Part shown: in pieces, positions 9,416-21,180 of the stretch
How positions within the stretch are numbered: position 1 is the first letter of the stretch
Layout: every line of letters starts with the position of its first letter
Made by a program: the position numbers and the translations under genes
The notes under the pieces: model-generated
Database searches by the model: none
The model's input: the letters and a program-made list of their open reading frames with translations, nothing else
What the model was told of the DNA's origin: nothing
Source of the DNA: Gnetum montanum
Lineage: Eukaryota > Streptophyta > Gnetopsida > Gnetales > Gnetaceae
NCBI GenBank assembly: GCA_015680685.1
Contig: MNCI01001938.1
Coordinates: forward strand, 8,877-72,876
DNA: 64,000 nucleotides
Direction of reading: 5' to 3'

Positions 9416-12400
9416 ATGATATGGTTGCACTTGTCTACTGAAACAACAGGCGTCTTGATTGAAACATTATTACCTGGAGTGAATCAAGGCATCATAAAAT
9501 TCATGACAGATGGATCTACTAAAGGGGAAGAGGTAGGGGGTTCAAGTCAATGTCCACAAGGCTTAAGACTCTTGCATTGGATTTGGGCGATGCTAGAGTT
9601 CAAATGTTACCATAAATATAACACATTATTCATTGCTCGCCATATGGGTACATTTTTTCAAAACCCACCTAGAACCATCTACTGTGTTGGTGGGTGAGTC
9701 CTATTAAGATGACTAGACATTTTATTTTGTTTATCTTGTATGATTTGGAATGATTATTATGTTCTATCAGTTGCTAGCTATTTGATCAATAAGGATGGTC
9801 TTTATGATAGAGAGGGGTTGTTAGCCTTGGATTAAACAACTCTACAAGAGTTATCCTCTACTAAGAACATGTGTGCTAGTGTTATAGAGCAACTTGTGGC
9901 CAATTTTAGAAATTATCCAACCAAGTACTCTAAATTTAATATGAAGTATGAGGAGCTTGGGTGGTTGGATGGTGAATGGACATCCCATTGAATACCCACT
10001 GCAGAAGAAGTACTAGTGCAAATATGATTGTTCCCCACACCATTCACACCAGGTGAGTTATATTATGTGCTTCTTTTCATGTATTCTTAATTGATTTTTT
10101 GTGGCTAATTTTATTCTTGGTTATTACAATAGCAGCCAAATCTAAGGAGGTTACAGTAATTACTTTAGGGCTTAATGAGGCTAACCTCCTCTTTAAGTAT
10201 GATGAGGTTGATGAGTCACAATGTTGGCTATGCAATGGAACCCCAACCACAATTGTTTAGAAGGTTTAGGAGGCTGGGCTCATGCATCTCTTTCTGGCTA
10301 TAAACCCAAGCATCCTAGCTATAGAAATGATTTCCCTTGTCAGTTCCTTTATAGAAAGTGCCAACCACTTTTGCACATGAGTTTATAATGTGTGAGTGGT
10401 ATTTGAGATCACTGATAGCCTCTTTTTAGATCTCTTCGGTGTTCCTTTTGATGGTTTTCCTATGGGGGAAAAGACTAGTAAGGATCTAAACCATCGAGGA
10501 GACATAGAAGAATAGCTAGGGACCAACAAGGATTGCAAGGGTATTTATATGAAAAAGGTTAAATTGGAGGTAGCCTAGCAAATTTACCTCATCTTCTAGG
10601 CTCATACTTTTCCAAAGCTACTTTCCCAAGGGAAAATTCTTTGGGTAAAGAAAGCTTGGATTATGAGGAACGTAATGGAAGAGGGGACACATTACAACTG
10701 GGCTAAATATCTTTCAGAAGGCTTACAGGCTGAAATGATCAAGTTGTGTGTTAATCTTGATACACATTTCCATGTGCATTTTGCATTTGTTGTAGCTTGT
10801 CTATGTAGATTTATAGAATTTTTGGTGGTCTAGGAGAATGGGAATTATACCTAGATATCCAAACCATGGACCCACCACATATTTCATGCCACCCAATCTC
10901 AAGACCCTCCAGAAGCTATCGAGGAGTCTTTTTCAATGATGACCAAGGATCAGGTGGGACCATCCTTTCATGCACATGATAGCTTTGAAGAGGCTCATCC
11001 CACTAGCATAGGCAATGTAGTGAGGGGAGCACACCTTATTGCAGAAACAATAAAGTCAATGTTGCAGATTAAGAAGCCTCATCCTATAGAGAAGCCTTCG
11101 TGTGTGAGCGAAGAAAGGGGAAAAGGCTATGTATCCGAGTCTAGAACATGTAGTCTGAGCTCATTGGTAAGTATCCCTTAGCTAAGTTAGTTGTTTCTTT
11201 TTTATTTTTTATGCATATATGTTGGACTAGTACCCTAACTTTGGCTTATGCTTGGTAAATGAGGAATAGGTTTCTGCTTCCGAAGAAGAGGCCCCTACTA
11301 TAGAAGAGGAGGCCCTTACTGTAGAGGAGGGGGCCCCTACTATAGAGGAGAATTTTGTAGATTATGTCCCATAACCCAAGGGGCATATGATAGTTGAGGA
11401 TGCTACTACATTCTTAAGGCATCTTGAAGAAGAAGGGTTGCATTTTGGGGATGGTGAGTCTACTGATTTTTCTGATAGTGTGTTGATGGGTGATCCCCCC
11501 ACTCTCACCCCCAAGGATTTGTTGGATAGGAGCTTTGCACTATAATTTATGTTATCCTCTCACTTTCTCTCTCTCCTTTATAATGCTAATGTGCTTTATT
11601 TCATAGCAAGTACTACTTTTGCTAAGGGCCCTGAATCTTCATCTACTTTCCACCTACAACCATGGGTGAAAACCCTAGATAAGTTTGCTTTTATGGAAGG
11701 TGTAGTAGATGACATGATTGATTGCCTAAAGCAAATTGACCCTGAGATAGGTGTGTGTGGGCTAGTGCATTTATTTTTTTATGTTGTTCCATTTTTCTAC
11801 CATCTCATGATTAACGCTTCCTTATTTTTGGTATAACAACTTCACAAGTTAAATGCGACCCAAGATAGGCAGTTGAAGTCTAAGCTGTGCCTGAACTCTC
11901 TCCAGAAGTAACAAAGGTGCCTCATCATGTATATGATGAAACAAGAAAATGTATGCTACACTTGGCATGATCATTGTGGGAGTGTAGACATGTTAATGAA
12001 GACCTCTAGAAAAAAGTTTAGAAACTTAAAAGGAAAGGACGAGTTAGGTAGCCAAGCTAGAAGACTTGTGGTTGTAAAATGAATTCCTAATGGCTCGTGA
12101 TAATTCTAACAGTAGTTGGTGTACAACCATAATTGATTATGCTAGATATTGGTTTGTCATATGAGGCAAAAATGAGGCCACACACTAAGTAATTAAAAAA
12201 TGTCTAAAAATGGATCTCTTGGCACAAAAGAATAAGATTGAAAAGATTATAGTGACAAGGTATATGAATGGGGGTAGGCACAAAAGAATCACAAACATAT
12301 GTATAAAATGGAGCATGCTGCTTATAGCCAAAAGTACTGATATGCATCTATAGAAAGGCATGATCGTGAGCTGTTCCTTGATGCAATTGGTGCTACCCAG

Positions 12401-12820
12401 GCCTATGATAAATTTTCAAAGTATTTAGTGGTTAGTGAGTCTCTAGAGAGGGAAATGACCATGCCTTCTAGGGAGGCCAGATTTTCCACCTTTTCTCCAG
12501 GGCCACCCACATGGATGGCTATGGAGAAAGGAAAGATTTTAGCAAGCATTGATTTAGGAGAAGAAGACTGGGAAAATTTAATTAAGGAAGAAATCCTTCG
12601 ATGCTTAGCATCTGGCCTTTACAAGATACCACCAGACATGGATGTGGGCTCATGTTAGGTTAGCCAGGTTTTACCTTATTGCAATTTATTTCATGATAGC
12701 CTTATGCATTATCTTGCTCACTCATTGGTTCATTATTTTGTTCTTGATTCATGCAGGATCTAGATGATGATGTAGGACCTAGCGGGGCAATAGGTAAAGA
12801 CACAAGAGAAGACTCATAGC
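9416..12820 (+). pseudogene. Antisense multi-exon gene in the PR-RT spacer of A
   Basis: This gene is unrecognised and runs opposite to element A. Exon-like blocks are 9416-9700, 9770-10060, 10135-11165, 11270-11543, 11611-11750, 11837-11905, 12350-12655 and 12756-12820. Visible signals include the donors GGTGAGTCC at ~9695, AGGTGAGTT at ~10050 and GGTAAGTAT at ~11166, and acceptors TTCTATCAG, ATAGCAG and TTCATGCAG. C encodes the same protein on its minus strand with the same block order: FHLQPWVKTLDKFAFMEG here against FHMQPWMDAPDRFTFMQG there, DDMIDC, and FSPGPPTWMAMEKGK against FSLGPPSWIAIKK. An acidic last exon ends at the same place in both. Several stops make this copy a pseudogene. I assign no function. 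The layout recalls element-borne antisense ORFs of the Tat lineage, although those lie after pol. Confidence 0.6.
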
Positions 12821-12979
12821 ATATTCATTAATTCTTTTTTTTTTAAATTTTGAAATAGAACCCTTGTTGGGTGATGTTGCAACTCTAAATGTGGCCATAA
12901 TTTTGGACCATGTATTTATAATTTAATGAAAAGTGAAGTGCTTGTTTTATTTCCTTTGCCTAATTTTTTTGTTAATGTA
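12821..12979 (+). other. 3' end of the antisense gene in A
   Basis: AT-rich sequence with T runs and an AATTTAATGAAAAG stretch follows the stop. C has similar AT-rich sequence (TTAATAATTTAATGG) after its own stop. It may serve as the 3' UTR and poly(A) region. Confidence 0.35.
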
Positions 12980-13272
12980 CTTAGGCCCCTTGTGGGCCCC
13001 ATGCTCTAGTTTAAGGCCATTTCGGGCCATACAATAGTGTAAGGCCATTCCAAGCCATAGCTAGTTTAAGGCCAGTTTGAGCCATGGCTTGTTTAAGGCC
13101 ATTTCGGGCCATACTATAGTGTAAGGCCATTCCAGGCCATAGCTAGTTTAAGGCCATTTTGAGCCATGGCTTGTTTAAGGCCATTTTAGGCCATAGCTAA
13201 TTAATCTTAGAGAGCGGGTTGCCAGGTTTAGGCCTTGGTAGGCCATACGATAGTTTAAGGCCATTCCTGGCT
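12980..13272 (-). repeat. Tandem array after protease in A
   Basis: About eight units of ~30 bp are built on TAGTTTAAGGCCATTTCGGG (plus strand). In element sense the unit is GGCCTTAAACTA. C has the matching array at 39391-39660. It lies between the end of protease and the 3' end of the antisense gene. Confidence 0.9.
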
Positions 13273-13377
13273 GTCACAATATAACTAACGTGAAAGGAAA
13301 ACACAATGAAAAATTGAAATTGTACAAACAAAATTGTTAAAGATAAAAGATTCATAGGAGTAAAGTAAGGTTATATC

Positions 13378-14060
13378 CTAATCACGTAATTGCTTCCTAA
13401 CTCGATGTGGGTTAGGCGAGGTGTATGGCCTAGAAGACTTGAGGTGGTATTCCTGTAGGCCATCATCTGCCATTAAGAAAGGTAACTCTACCCACATGGT
13501 TTCTTCATGTAGATTGGTAGTTTTGTTTGGCTCATTTGCCAAACATTGAGTTTTAGCATGGATAGGTGACATGTCTTTGGAGATTTCTATCTCTAACCCT
13601 TGCTCCATGGTTATGTTATTTATAGCCTGAGGGGTTACACCATCACTGAAGATCACCACCTCTCTACCTTCATAGGGTATATGGATCTCTTGGTGTATTG
13701 GTGAAGAGACAACCCTTAATTAGGCTAACCAAGATCTTCCCAAGATCAAATTGAACCTAGGCATATTTTCTACCACAATGAATTCCACATAGGAGGGAAT
13801 TGATCCCCTACCACAAAAATTGATAGTGACGGTCCCCTTGACCACAACATGTGCCCTATTGAATGACTTCAAATAAGAAGTTATTGTGGGCTTGATCTAG
13901 TCCACTAGGCCCAGCTTGTCAACAACAGGGAATAGGATCACATTGGTTGTGGCTCCATCATCAACATGCACACTACGAATCTTGTATTGACCTACATGAA
14001 TCATTATAAATGTAGGGGTAGTGGTTACCTAACCCTTTTTAGAGTCAAGAACCCTTTGTC
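13378..14060 (-). pseudogene. A aspartic protease and linker
   Basis: The minus strand reads VHVDDG for the active site (about 13965-13950), VDKLGLVD, an in-frame TAG (13897-13899), then NLILGRSWLA, HQEIHIPYEG and an acidic linker ending at 13378. The family processes Gag-Pol at a retropepsin Asp-(Ser/Thr)-Gly site; here the residue before Gly is Asp. The linker keeps GLQEYHLKSSRPY, aligned with C (GLGKYHLVPPKPY). The segment between the gag zinc finger and protease is much shorter than in C and E, so a piece was deleted near 14050. Confidence 0.75.
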
Positions 14061-14099
14061 TAGATAGGACTAGTTTCATCAAGAAAAAGCTTACCTTGA

Positions 14100-16300
14100 T
14101 TAATCATACGTTGGATATCATTTTTCAATGCCAAGTAGTAGTCCATGTCACAACCGCACAATTGGTGGTAGGTACAGAATCATTCTAGCCTCAAATTTTT
14201 AGGCATAGGAGACTTGTTAGGTATGGCTACAAAGGGGTCTTGAAGGATCTCACAATACCTCTCATGATGCTTATAGGCCTCGTCTGATATTTGCTTATAT
14301 TGAACGCACCCAACATTCAAAAATTGATCCAATAGCTCCAATGGCTTAATTGGCAATAGGGTGTATTTTGAGTGATCCTTATGCTTAGAATTTTTCCTTG
14401 GCAAAGTTTGTGCCATGGTTGTTGATGTTGAAGGTTGGCTAGCTCCCACATTGCTAGAGCTTGGCATTTTAGTGGTAATGGTTGTGGCCTTAGGTGTTTT
14501 GGAAGCTTGCTTATTATTATTAGGATTAGTTTCATTAGTTATAGCGGCCACAGTGGTTGTTGTAGCCTTTCCCTTTTCCTTTTCTTTCTTCGCATGCACA
14601 TTTTTGTAAGCTACATAAGCTGGGTCTTTACTAGCTTCTGCTGCATCTTGTATACTGTTGTCTATGCAAAAGCCTAGCTAAGGGTGCATGGTGCTAAATA
14701 GTATAGCTTAGATTTGATAAAATCATTCAGAACACCTTTAAAAATGGCTAGTAGATGGGCTTCAGCAATTGGCTTACAAATTTCATTTAAGGTAGCGCTC
14801 CACCATTGTATGAATTTTTGGATAAATTCTAATGGTTTGTGTTTAACATTCATGAGTTGGTCTAAGGTGACCTTTGGCTTCATGTTGTACTTAAAGTGAG
14901 TCACAAATTGAGTCAACAATTCTTCCAATGTTGAAATAGATGCGCAGGGAAGTGTGCGATACCAATCTAAAGCTTTACCAGTCATGGACATGGCAAAAAC
15001 ATGAATGATCGCATGCGACCATGGCTATATTAATAAGGACTCAAATTTGAAAGTGACCAGATGGATGTTTGGATCATCTTCTCCATTGTATTTTGTGAAT
15101 TATGGGAGTTGTACCCTAGGAGGCAACATAAGCGAAGGAACAACTTGGCTAATTGGGTCATCATGATAAAAGTACATTACTTGGATTGTTTCAGAGTCAG
15201 TTGCTTTAAGCCACTTGACTTCATCAGTGAGGGTTTAAAGAAGCTAAAAGGCTTGGTCTAGACCCAAGGGTATTATGGAAGGTTGCATGGGTTGGGTTGC
15301 TTATGGTATTGCTGAAGCTTCCATCATTGGTGGTGTTGTTGGCGCAACTAGTAGTCCCATTGGGGGTGCTAGCAAAGTAGCTCCCATTGGTAGCATTGTT
15401 TGAGTGGCCCACAACCTGGTGGGTGGTGCCATTGGAGTAGCTACCATTTGTGGTGTTGTGGGAATGGTTACCTGCCTAGTTGCTGGAGTAGCCCATAGCC
15501 CTATGGTTGGTTGCACCATGTGTTGAGATTGATACATTTGGGGTTGCATATACTATGGCATCTAAGGGATTTGAACGGTAGGAAAGGATGTCACTGGCCA
15601 CCACATAGTTGATGTTAGAGCTACTACTGGTGGTGGAATTGGCATAGAGGAGGTAACAGAAGTCGGGCCCATTTGTGGTTGTGATGTAGACATAGTATGT
15701 ACATATGGTAACATAGGCATCATAGACATTGGTTGCAAAAATTGGATGGACTGTGAAGAAATACTAAAGGGAAAAGGCCAAAGCCCGTACATGCTATTGT
15801 GCTGACAACATTTGATGACTACCTACTACCAAGGAAGGTTTGGGCTATGAAAGCATTGTAGCTATTGCCAAAGTGGTGAAGGACTATAATTGGTGTGGAA
15901 AGAACATAGAAGTGGAATATAAGGCTGTGGTGTAAAATGGACCACCACCTTAAGAATTGGATTCAAAATCCTCTTGCCCATCATGAAGGGGTTCCTCATA
16001 TGAGACATCATGTCTAGCTATTTTGACCCACTCAATCAAATATGTTGATTCAATATCCATTTAAACATTTCAGTAAGTGGTATGATGGCATCAAGAGTAG
16101 GAAGGAACTCCCTTTCATTTTGGTGAATAATTTCAAAGTTACACTTTTCTTCAAATTCCTGATGGTCCAGTAGTAGGCCTGCTTGTATCTTTTCACATAA
16201 GAAGTTATATTTTTCTTCATCATGAGCCGTGCATTTGGGCAATTGATGTTGGAGTCGAAGAGACTACCATGGTATCTACACTGGGCTAAGTGGTTGCTCA
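14100..16300 (-). pseudogene. A gag, decayed
   Basis: The order in element sense is an N-terminal helical part (16242-16036, EEKYNFLCEKIQAG, then EREFLPTLDAIIPL), a Pro/Gln/Met-rich middle (15792-15240), the Retrotrans_gag core (14991-14674, GKALDWYRTLP and EELLTQFVTHFKYN), a basic Lys/Thr tail (14599-14430) and a zinc-finger-like segment near 14165-14130 (CTYHQL...YY). E encodes the same protein at 60236-62500. Several frames are needed to read it, so it is inactive. Gag would form the cytoplasmic particle. Confidence 0.8.
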
Positions 16301-16801
16301 AGATCTGTCCCCAAGCTCAAGGTGGTAGCTTAGGTGCTAGGTGGGTTCATTTTTTTTACTATGTCAAAAAGGACATAATAAAAAAAGAAACTTGTGAGAA
16401 ATGGTGAAATATAGTAAAATTTGAGCTAAAACACTTAAATAGGTAAGCTACATAAAAAGTATGCTAAAAATGACAAAGTCTGGAAAAATTGGAAAAGTAG
16501 TGGTTTATGCTACTATGCTAGATGGGACTATTACGCTGAGAGAGTTATTATGCTACATGTGTTATGCTATATGTGTCACGCCACATGGAACACAGAGAGC
16601 TTAATGTAGTACACCATTTTTGGCTACTGGGATCCAATTGTACCAATCAAAACGTAAACAACCCCTACACTAGCCTGTTATCTAGCTACTGCCATAGCGG
16701 GTCCATAGGGGTGTTACATTTACGCTAGCCTATTGCTAGCGATAGAGGTATATAAGGCACACAAGACTACCCATAGTACATAGAAGAGACATAGAGGTTT
16801 A
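16301..16801 (-). other. A leader between PBS and gag
   Basis: Non-coding. In element sense it aligns with the D leader (47969-48420), for example CCCCTATGGACC and CAGTAGCTAGAT followed by GGTTGTTTACG-like sequence. It contains a few GCTACGCT-type words at 16500-16580 and 16720-16745. A plus-strand TATATAAGG at 16745-16760 may be chance. Confidence 0.6.
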
Positions 16802-16820
16802 GGCCCTCCTTCTAGTGCCA
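16802..16820 (-). other. Primer-binding site of A
   Basis: The minus strand reads TGGCACTAGAAGGAGGGCC, five bases inside the 5' LTR. The same site is present in C, D and E. I do not assign the tRNA with certainty. Confidence 0.8.
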
Positions 16821-16825
16821 AACAT

Positions 16826-18814
16826 TGTAGCACCTAAAAACTTCAATGGCTAGAACACTGAAAGGTTGTTAGGTGCACAGCCTAACCCCAAGTTCGTGGG
16901 AGGGCCGTGCTAGAGAAAATGGACATGAGGCACCCTGAATAGTCTAGTTGATTAGAAAGGAACTTACATGATGTCCAATAATAATTTTTGAATAGTATTT
17001 TTAGAGCATCACGTGTGGGAGTTGAAACAAGTAGGAACGTAGCACACATAATAGTGGTAGCATATCAAAATACATGTCTTAATGCATAAGGACCATAGAA
17101 AGAAAAAAATACATGATAGTTAAAAATATGTGTTGTAGAAAAATAGAATGAGAGTTCAAGTGAGGAAATGCACTACCCCAAGATTGGGGAACGTGACTTT
17201 TGATTGAATGATGTGTATAATTGGTGTGCATCGTAGACAGACAGAGCTGGGCAGTGAGGCAATATGGTCATAATCTCTGGGGCACTGTAGATGTAGTGTT
17301 GATAGACACAAAGGAGATGATGCTTGCTAGACTAAGAGTTGCTATGTTATGCATTTGTAGGTGTTACGCTCAAGTGTAGGAGTGGAAAAAAATTTGAAGG
17401 CTCTAATGCTGAGATTTGCTACTCATCAACCTTTTGCTTGCTAATCTTCTGCCAAGGGCAACTACAAAAGCCAACCCTTAAAATGTTGATTACTAGGGTA
17501 TTTATAGAGCTAGGGTTGNGGGGGGAAAGATGTGGTTTAGACACCACATGTCCTGGACCCTACATAACATGAATGTGGATGTGTCACACTCATGTGCTAT
17601 GCTCAAAGTGTGGTGCTACGCTTGATAGGACAAGAACAAGGACTGAAAATATACCAAAATATGACCATATTTCCTACACTACATGTGCCAAAATCTAAAT
17701 AACTTCCATGTTTATAAGAAAATTCCTAGAACCAATGAAAATTAGAGCCTACACTCTAGGACTACGTTTTTCCTCCTCTTTCGAGTAGGGTCAAGCATAG
17801 GAAATATTTTTGGGATCAACATGGTGTGTAAAAACAAAAAGGAATTACTCATTTTGGTTATTAGAGAGATGCTAAAGTAGGAATGATGGTGATGATAAGT
17901 TCTAGGAACTTTTGGAGGTGTTCTGAGGCTTTTTCCAAGTATTACCCTATCTATGCTGTTTAGAGTAACGGGGCGTAGCGTGAACACAGTGTAGTAGAGC
18001 ATAGCACTTATTTTCAATGAATATTATCAAGAAACTTAAGACATCACTCTGAGATTTAGCAAGATAAGCAACTTCTTCAACCAGAAACTACACCTTTCAT
18101 GTTGAAAGAGCTTGATACCTCCTGGTTTCATTCTTGGAAAATTTTGACCCTAGAACCTTTGCTATGCTATGCTATGATGCATAGTGTAGCATAGCATAAC
18201 ATCTAATTTTGAACAAATTTTAACCCAACTTGCAATGCTTTGCCATGGGACCTTGATCATGCTCTGAGGACGAAGTAGGATAGGAAGCTTTAGAGGTTGA
18301 AGAATTGCCAAATGCACCTTCTATGTCTGGTTCAACACTTAGGAAAATTTTAGCCTTGCATGGCCTACTACACTATGTATGCTGTGTAGCATAGCGAAGC
18401 ATAACAGGTCCAAAAATAGAAAATGTTTTGAACTATTTTGTCCATCTTGAACACTTTTAGCAACTCCTAGCCTAGCATCTGGGTGGACTAGTAATTGGAA
18501 CATGTGTTAAACTGGGCAAGCTAGAGAGCGTAGCAAGCTTAATGGCCTAAAAGATAGAAAGTTTGTCAAAATGTTTATTCCACCCTCAATGTTCCTTTTG
18601 TGTAAACTTGCCTTGAAAAAGGGTGCTATGTTGACTGTCCCGAGGAGCGTAGCAGACAGACCTAGAAGAAACTTTGTAGACATTAGGACTTCCAAGGTGC
18701 CATGCTATCTATGTGGCCAAGCATGACACCACACTTGAAGAAATTTTGCCTAGGTCTCAATGCTTGGACAAATTTCATGCTAAGTCATGAGAGCCCAAAA
18801 TTGATGGCGTTTCA
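16826..18814 (-). repeat. A 5' LTR, 1989 bp
   Basis: In element sense it starts TGAAACGCCATC at 18814 and ends CTACA at 16826, next to the PBS. A TATA box (minus) lies at 17499-17506. The right part pairs with the truncated 3' LTR 1556-3122. Palindromic words of the GCTATGCT/AGCATAGC type lie at about 18160-18200 and 18370-18400. An ambiguous base is at 17519 inside a G run. Confidence 0.9.
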
Positions 18815-19991
18815 CTAACTAACTACAAAGCACTTCAATTTTTCAATTTCCAAAAGAAGTTGAGTGCTATACACATGAAGTGGGTTACATAATTACAAGA
18901 GTTCAATTTTGTGCTCAAGCACAAAAGTAAAAAATCAAATATGATAGCTAATGCATTAACTAGGGTGCATATGATAAATTTTAGCATGCCTCATGTGGAA
19001 GGTATGAGTGATTTTGTTGATTCGTATAAATATGATTGTGATTTTGGGTAGGTTTGGAAGAGTCTCAAGGAACCATGTTGAGTAGGGTAGACCAATGAAG
19101 GGAGTATCATGTTTAAGATGAATTATTATTTAAAAATGATATGGTATATATTTCCACTTTTGATTTTAGAAGAAAATTTTTGGTTAACAACCATTGATGT
19201 GACATAATAGGTTATATGGATAGAGATAAAACATTAGAGCTTATGGGTAGGTACTATTTTTTTTATCTAGAATGATAATTGAGTTTTCAAATTTGTGAAT
19301 GAGTATTTAACATGTCAAAAATTTAAAGGAGATAAAGAAGTGGATGGACATTATATGTGTTTACTAATTTCTAAGGACCCATTGGAAAGTATATCAATGG
19401 AATTTGTGAGTAGGATTCCAAATATCAAAAGTGGGAATGATGCTATCTTTGTTATGGTGGACAAATTATACAAGTTGATATACTTCATTCAATGCAAAAT
19501 GATAGGTGATGCATCTCATGTTGCAAATTTATCTTTTCAACATGTTGTGAAGTTTCAAGGGATTTTTTTAAATATTGCTAGTGATAGAGACTTCAAGTTC
19601 ACGAGACTTTAAGTTCACTAGTAATTTTTTAAGGGCCCTTTAAAAAATTTTAAGGACAAAGCTAAATTTTTTTAGTGCATATCATCTACAATTTGGTGTC
19701 AAAACTGAAGTGATGAATAAATATTTGCTAAATATTTTGAAGTGTCGATGTGATGGACAGCCTAATCAATGGAAGCATTTATTGTATGATGCTAATTTTT
19801 CCTAAAATAATTCTTTTCATGTTGCCATTAGTAAAAGCCCATTTGAGGTAAATTATTAGTTTTATCCAAAGATGGCGGACCATGTAAGTTGATTTGAGGG
19901 AGATGCTCAACCAAGTGCTAATGTTGTACAAGAGATGAAGAATCTTCATGTACAAGTAAAGGATAATCTTGAGAAGAAGGCTAAAGAAAGT
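18815..19991 (+). pseudogene. Chromovirus-like RNase H and integrase fragment
   Basis: Plus-strand frames read as the end of RNase H (NYKALQFFNFQKKL, then NMIANALTRVH in place of the usual VVADALSRR) and then integrase: CQKFKG, DPLESISMEFVSRIP, GNDAIFVMVDKLYKL, ASDRDFKF, and beyond a break the words for NKYLLNILKCRCDGQPNQW and SPFEV. This is the chromovirus style of Ty3/gypsy, a different lineage from A and B. The first catalytic Asp region reads MEF instead of MDF. A cut it on the left at 18814 and the B LTR cut it on the right at 19992, so only the middle of pol is visible. Confidence 0.8.
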
Positions 19992-20887
19992 TGATGAAGT
20001 GTTTAGTTGATACGTTAACTAGGCCATGTTAACAGAGCCTCGTTGATGCACCCACAATGACGTGACCTTGTCAATGTATCCATCCATGCGTTAATGCAAC
20101 CTCATTGACACAGAGTCTACCTTCCACTATAAATATGCATGCACCCACATCATTTATGGAATATTTTTGGTATTTTTAACGAAGCTCTTGTAGTTTGTTT
20201 CCATGAAAGTTAGAATATTTCCCAAGTTCCATAGCATGAGTGAGAAAGGTGTATGGTTCTTTATTTGAGCGCTAATGTACCTGAGCCCATTGGGGTATGA
20301 CTAGCAATAAAGATGAGCTTTTGAACATTCCTTGTAGCATTTGGATTTAATTACTTAACCATTAAAATAGTTTAATATTTCAACACTTTAATAATTCCAA
20401 AAGCTTTTATTATTATCACTTTATGATTATTTTCCTTTCCATAGTTTATGAGAGCCATAGGCATGACCATCTTGAACATATATCGAACACTTGGTAACCT
20501 AGTGATGCTTGATGTCTGATAATCCAGTAGTGGTTAGGATATGCTCAAGATGTGCATGGAAGATGGGATCAGTTTCTTATGATAGGGAGAGTTAAGTGAT
20601 AGAGTAGAATAATCACATAATTATACAACTTTCCATTTTCTACATAAAAAGAATTAGACCTTAAAAGATAAAAAGAAAACTGATAAAAATCATTTGCCTC
20701 AATCTGACTCAACCATCGCTTTAGAATATCATATGTGAGGTTGCAAAGACAATGACCATTCTATCTGAGGTTTTGCTAGCTAGAACTTGGTGTATTTAAG
20801 TTCTTACAGTATATGGAATTCAACTAAGTTGCACGTGAATGCTTGTGATTTGTATGGTTGGGTGTAGGGGTACCTCACCACTCATCA
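19992..20887 (+). repeat. B 5' LTR
   Basis: It starts near TGATGAAGTG, right after the interrupted chromovirus integrase, and ends CTCATCA before the PBS. A TATA box lies at 20128-20135. From about 20100 it aligns with the solo LTR 34771-35626 (for example GAACACTTG at ~20486 and GGTTGGGTGTAGGGGTACCT at ~20858). The exact start is uncertain by a few bases. Confidence 0.75.
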
Positions 20888-20888
20888 T

Positions 20889-20906
20889 TGGTGTCATTGC
20901 TAAGGA
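20889..20906 (+). other. Primer-binding site of B
   Basis: TGGTGTCATTGCTAAGGA differs from TGGCGCCGTTGCCGGGGA only by C-to-T and G-to-A changes, the pattern of cytosine deamination. Confidence 0.7.
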
Positions 20907-21180
20907 CTGTTAGTCTTACATGTGCTATCTAGTCTTAGCAAGATCACCATTCACTTCGTTGAAATGAACCTAGTATATTAAAATCTATGCACCCTAGGTA
21001 GCTTAAGTAAAAGAATAAGGCACACCAATGTAGTTGTTATTTAACATCAAGAATGTATTCTTCTCATAGGTGATACAGATCCAACCCACCAGTGATATAG
21101 GAATGTTGGGTGGTATACACACATGCAAATGAGTATATACCCAGCTTCACTTTTATCCTACATTAGGATGAGCATCTACG
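20907..21180 (+). other. B leader
   Basis: Non-coding sequence between the PBS and the first gag frame. I see no further feature. Confidence 0.5.

Larger units (their letters stand above)
1556..18814 (-). mobile_element. Element A: large Tat-lineage LTR retrotransposon
   Basis: A is the most complete copy of the TGAAACACC family in the window, on the minus strand. From right to left it has a 5' LTR (16826-18814), PBS (16802-16820), leader, gag, protease, repeat array, a spacer holding an antisense gene, a pre-RT segment, an RNase H remnant, archaeal-type RNase H, integrase, a second repeat array, a 3' region and a truncated 3' LTR (1556-3122). The internal part is about 13.7 kb. It has no RT core and is full of stops and frameshifts, so it cannot move by itself. 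Its LTRs differ at many positions, showing an old insertion. It sits in a chromovirus-like element whose RNase H starts at 18815. Confidence 0.85.

Noticed and set aside
14415-14677. Hydrophobic plus-strand frames suggesting membrane proteins
   Set aside because: They are the opposite strand of the Lys/Thr-rich gag tail of A, which is supported by homology with C, D and E.
16745-16760. Plus-strand TATA box near the A primer-binding site
   Set aside because: No conserved counterpart in the C, D or E leaders.
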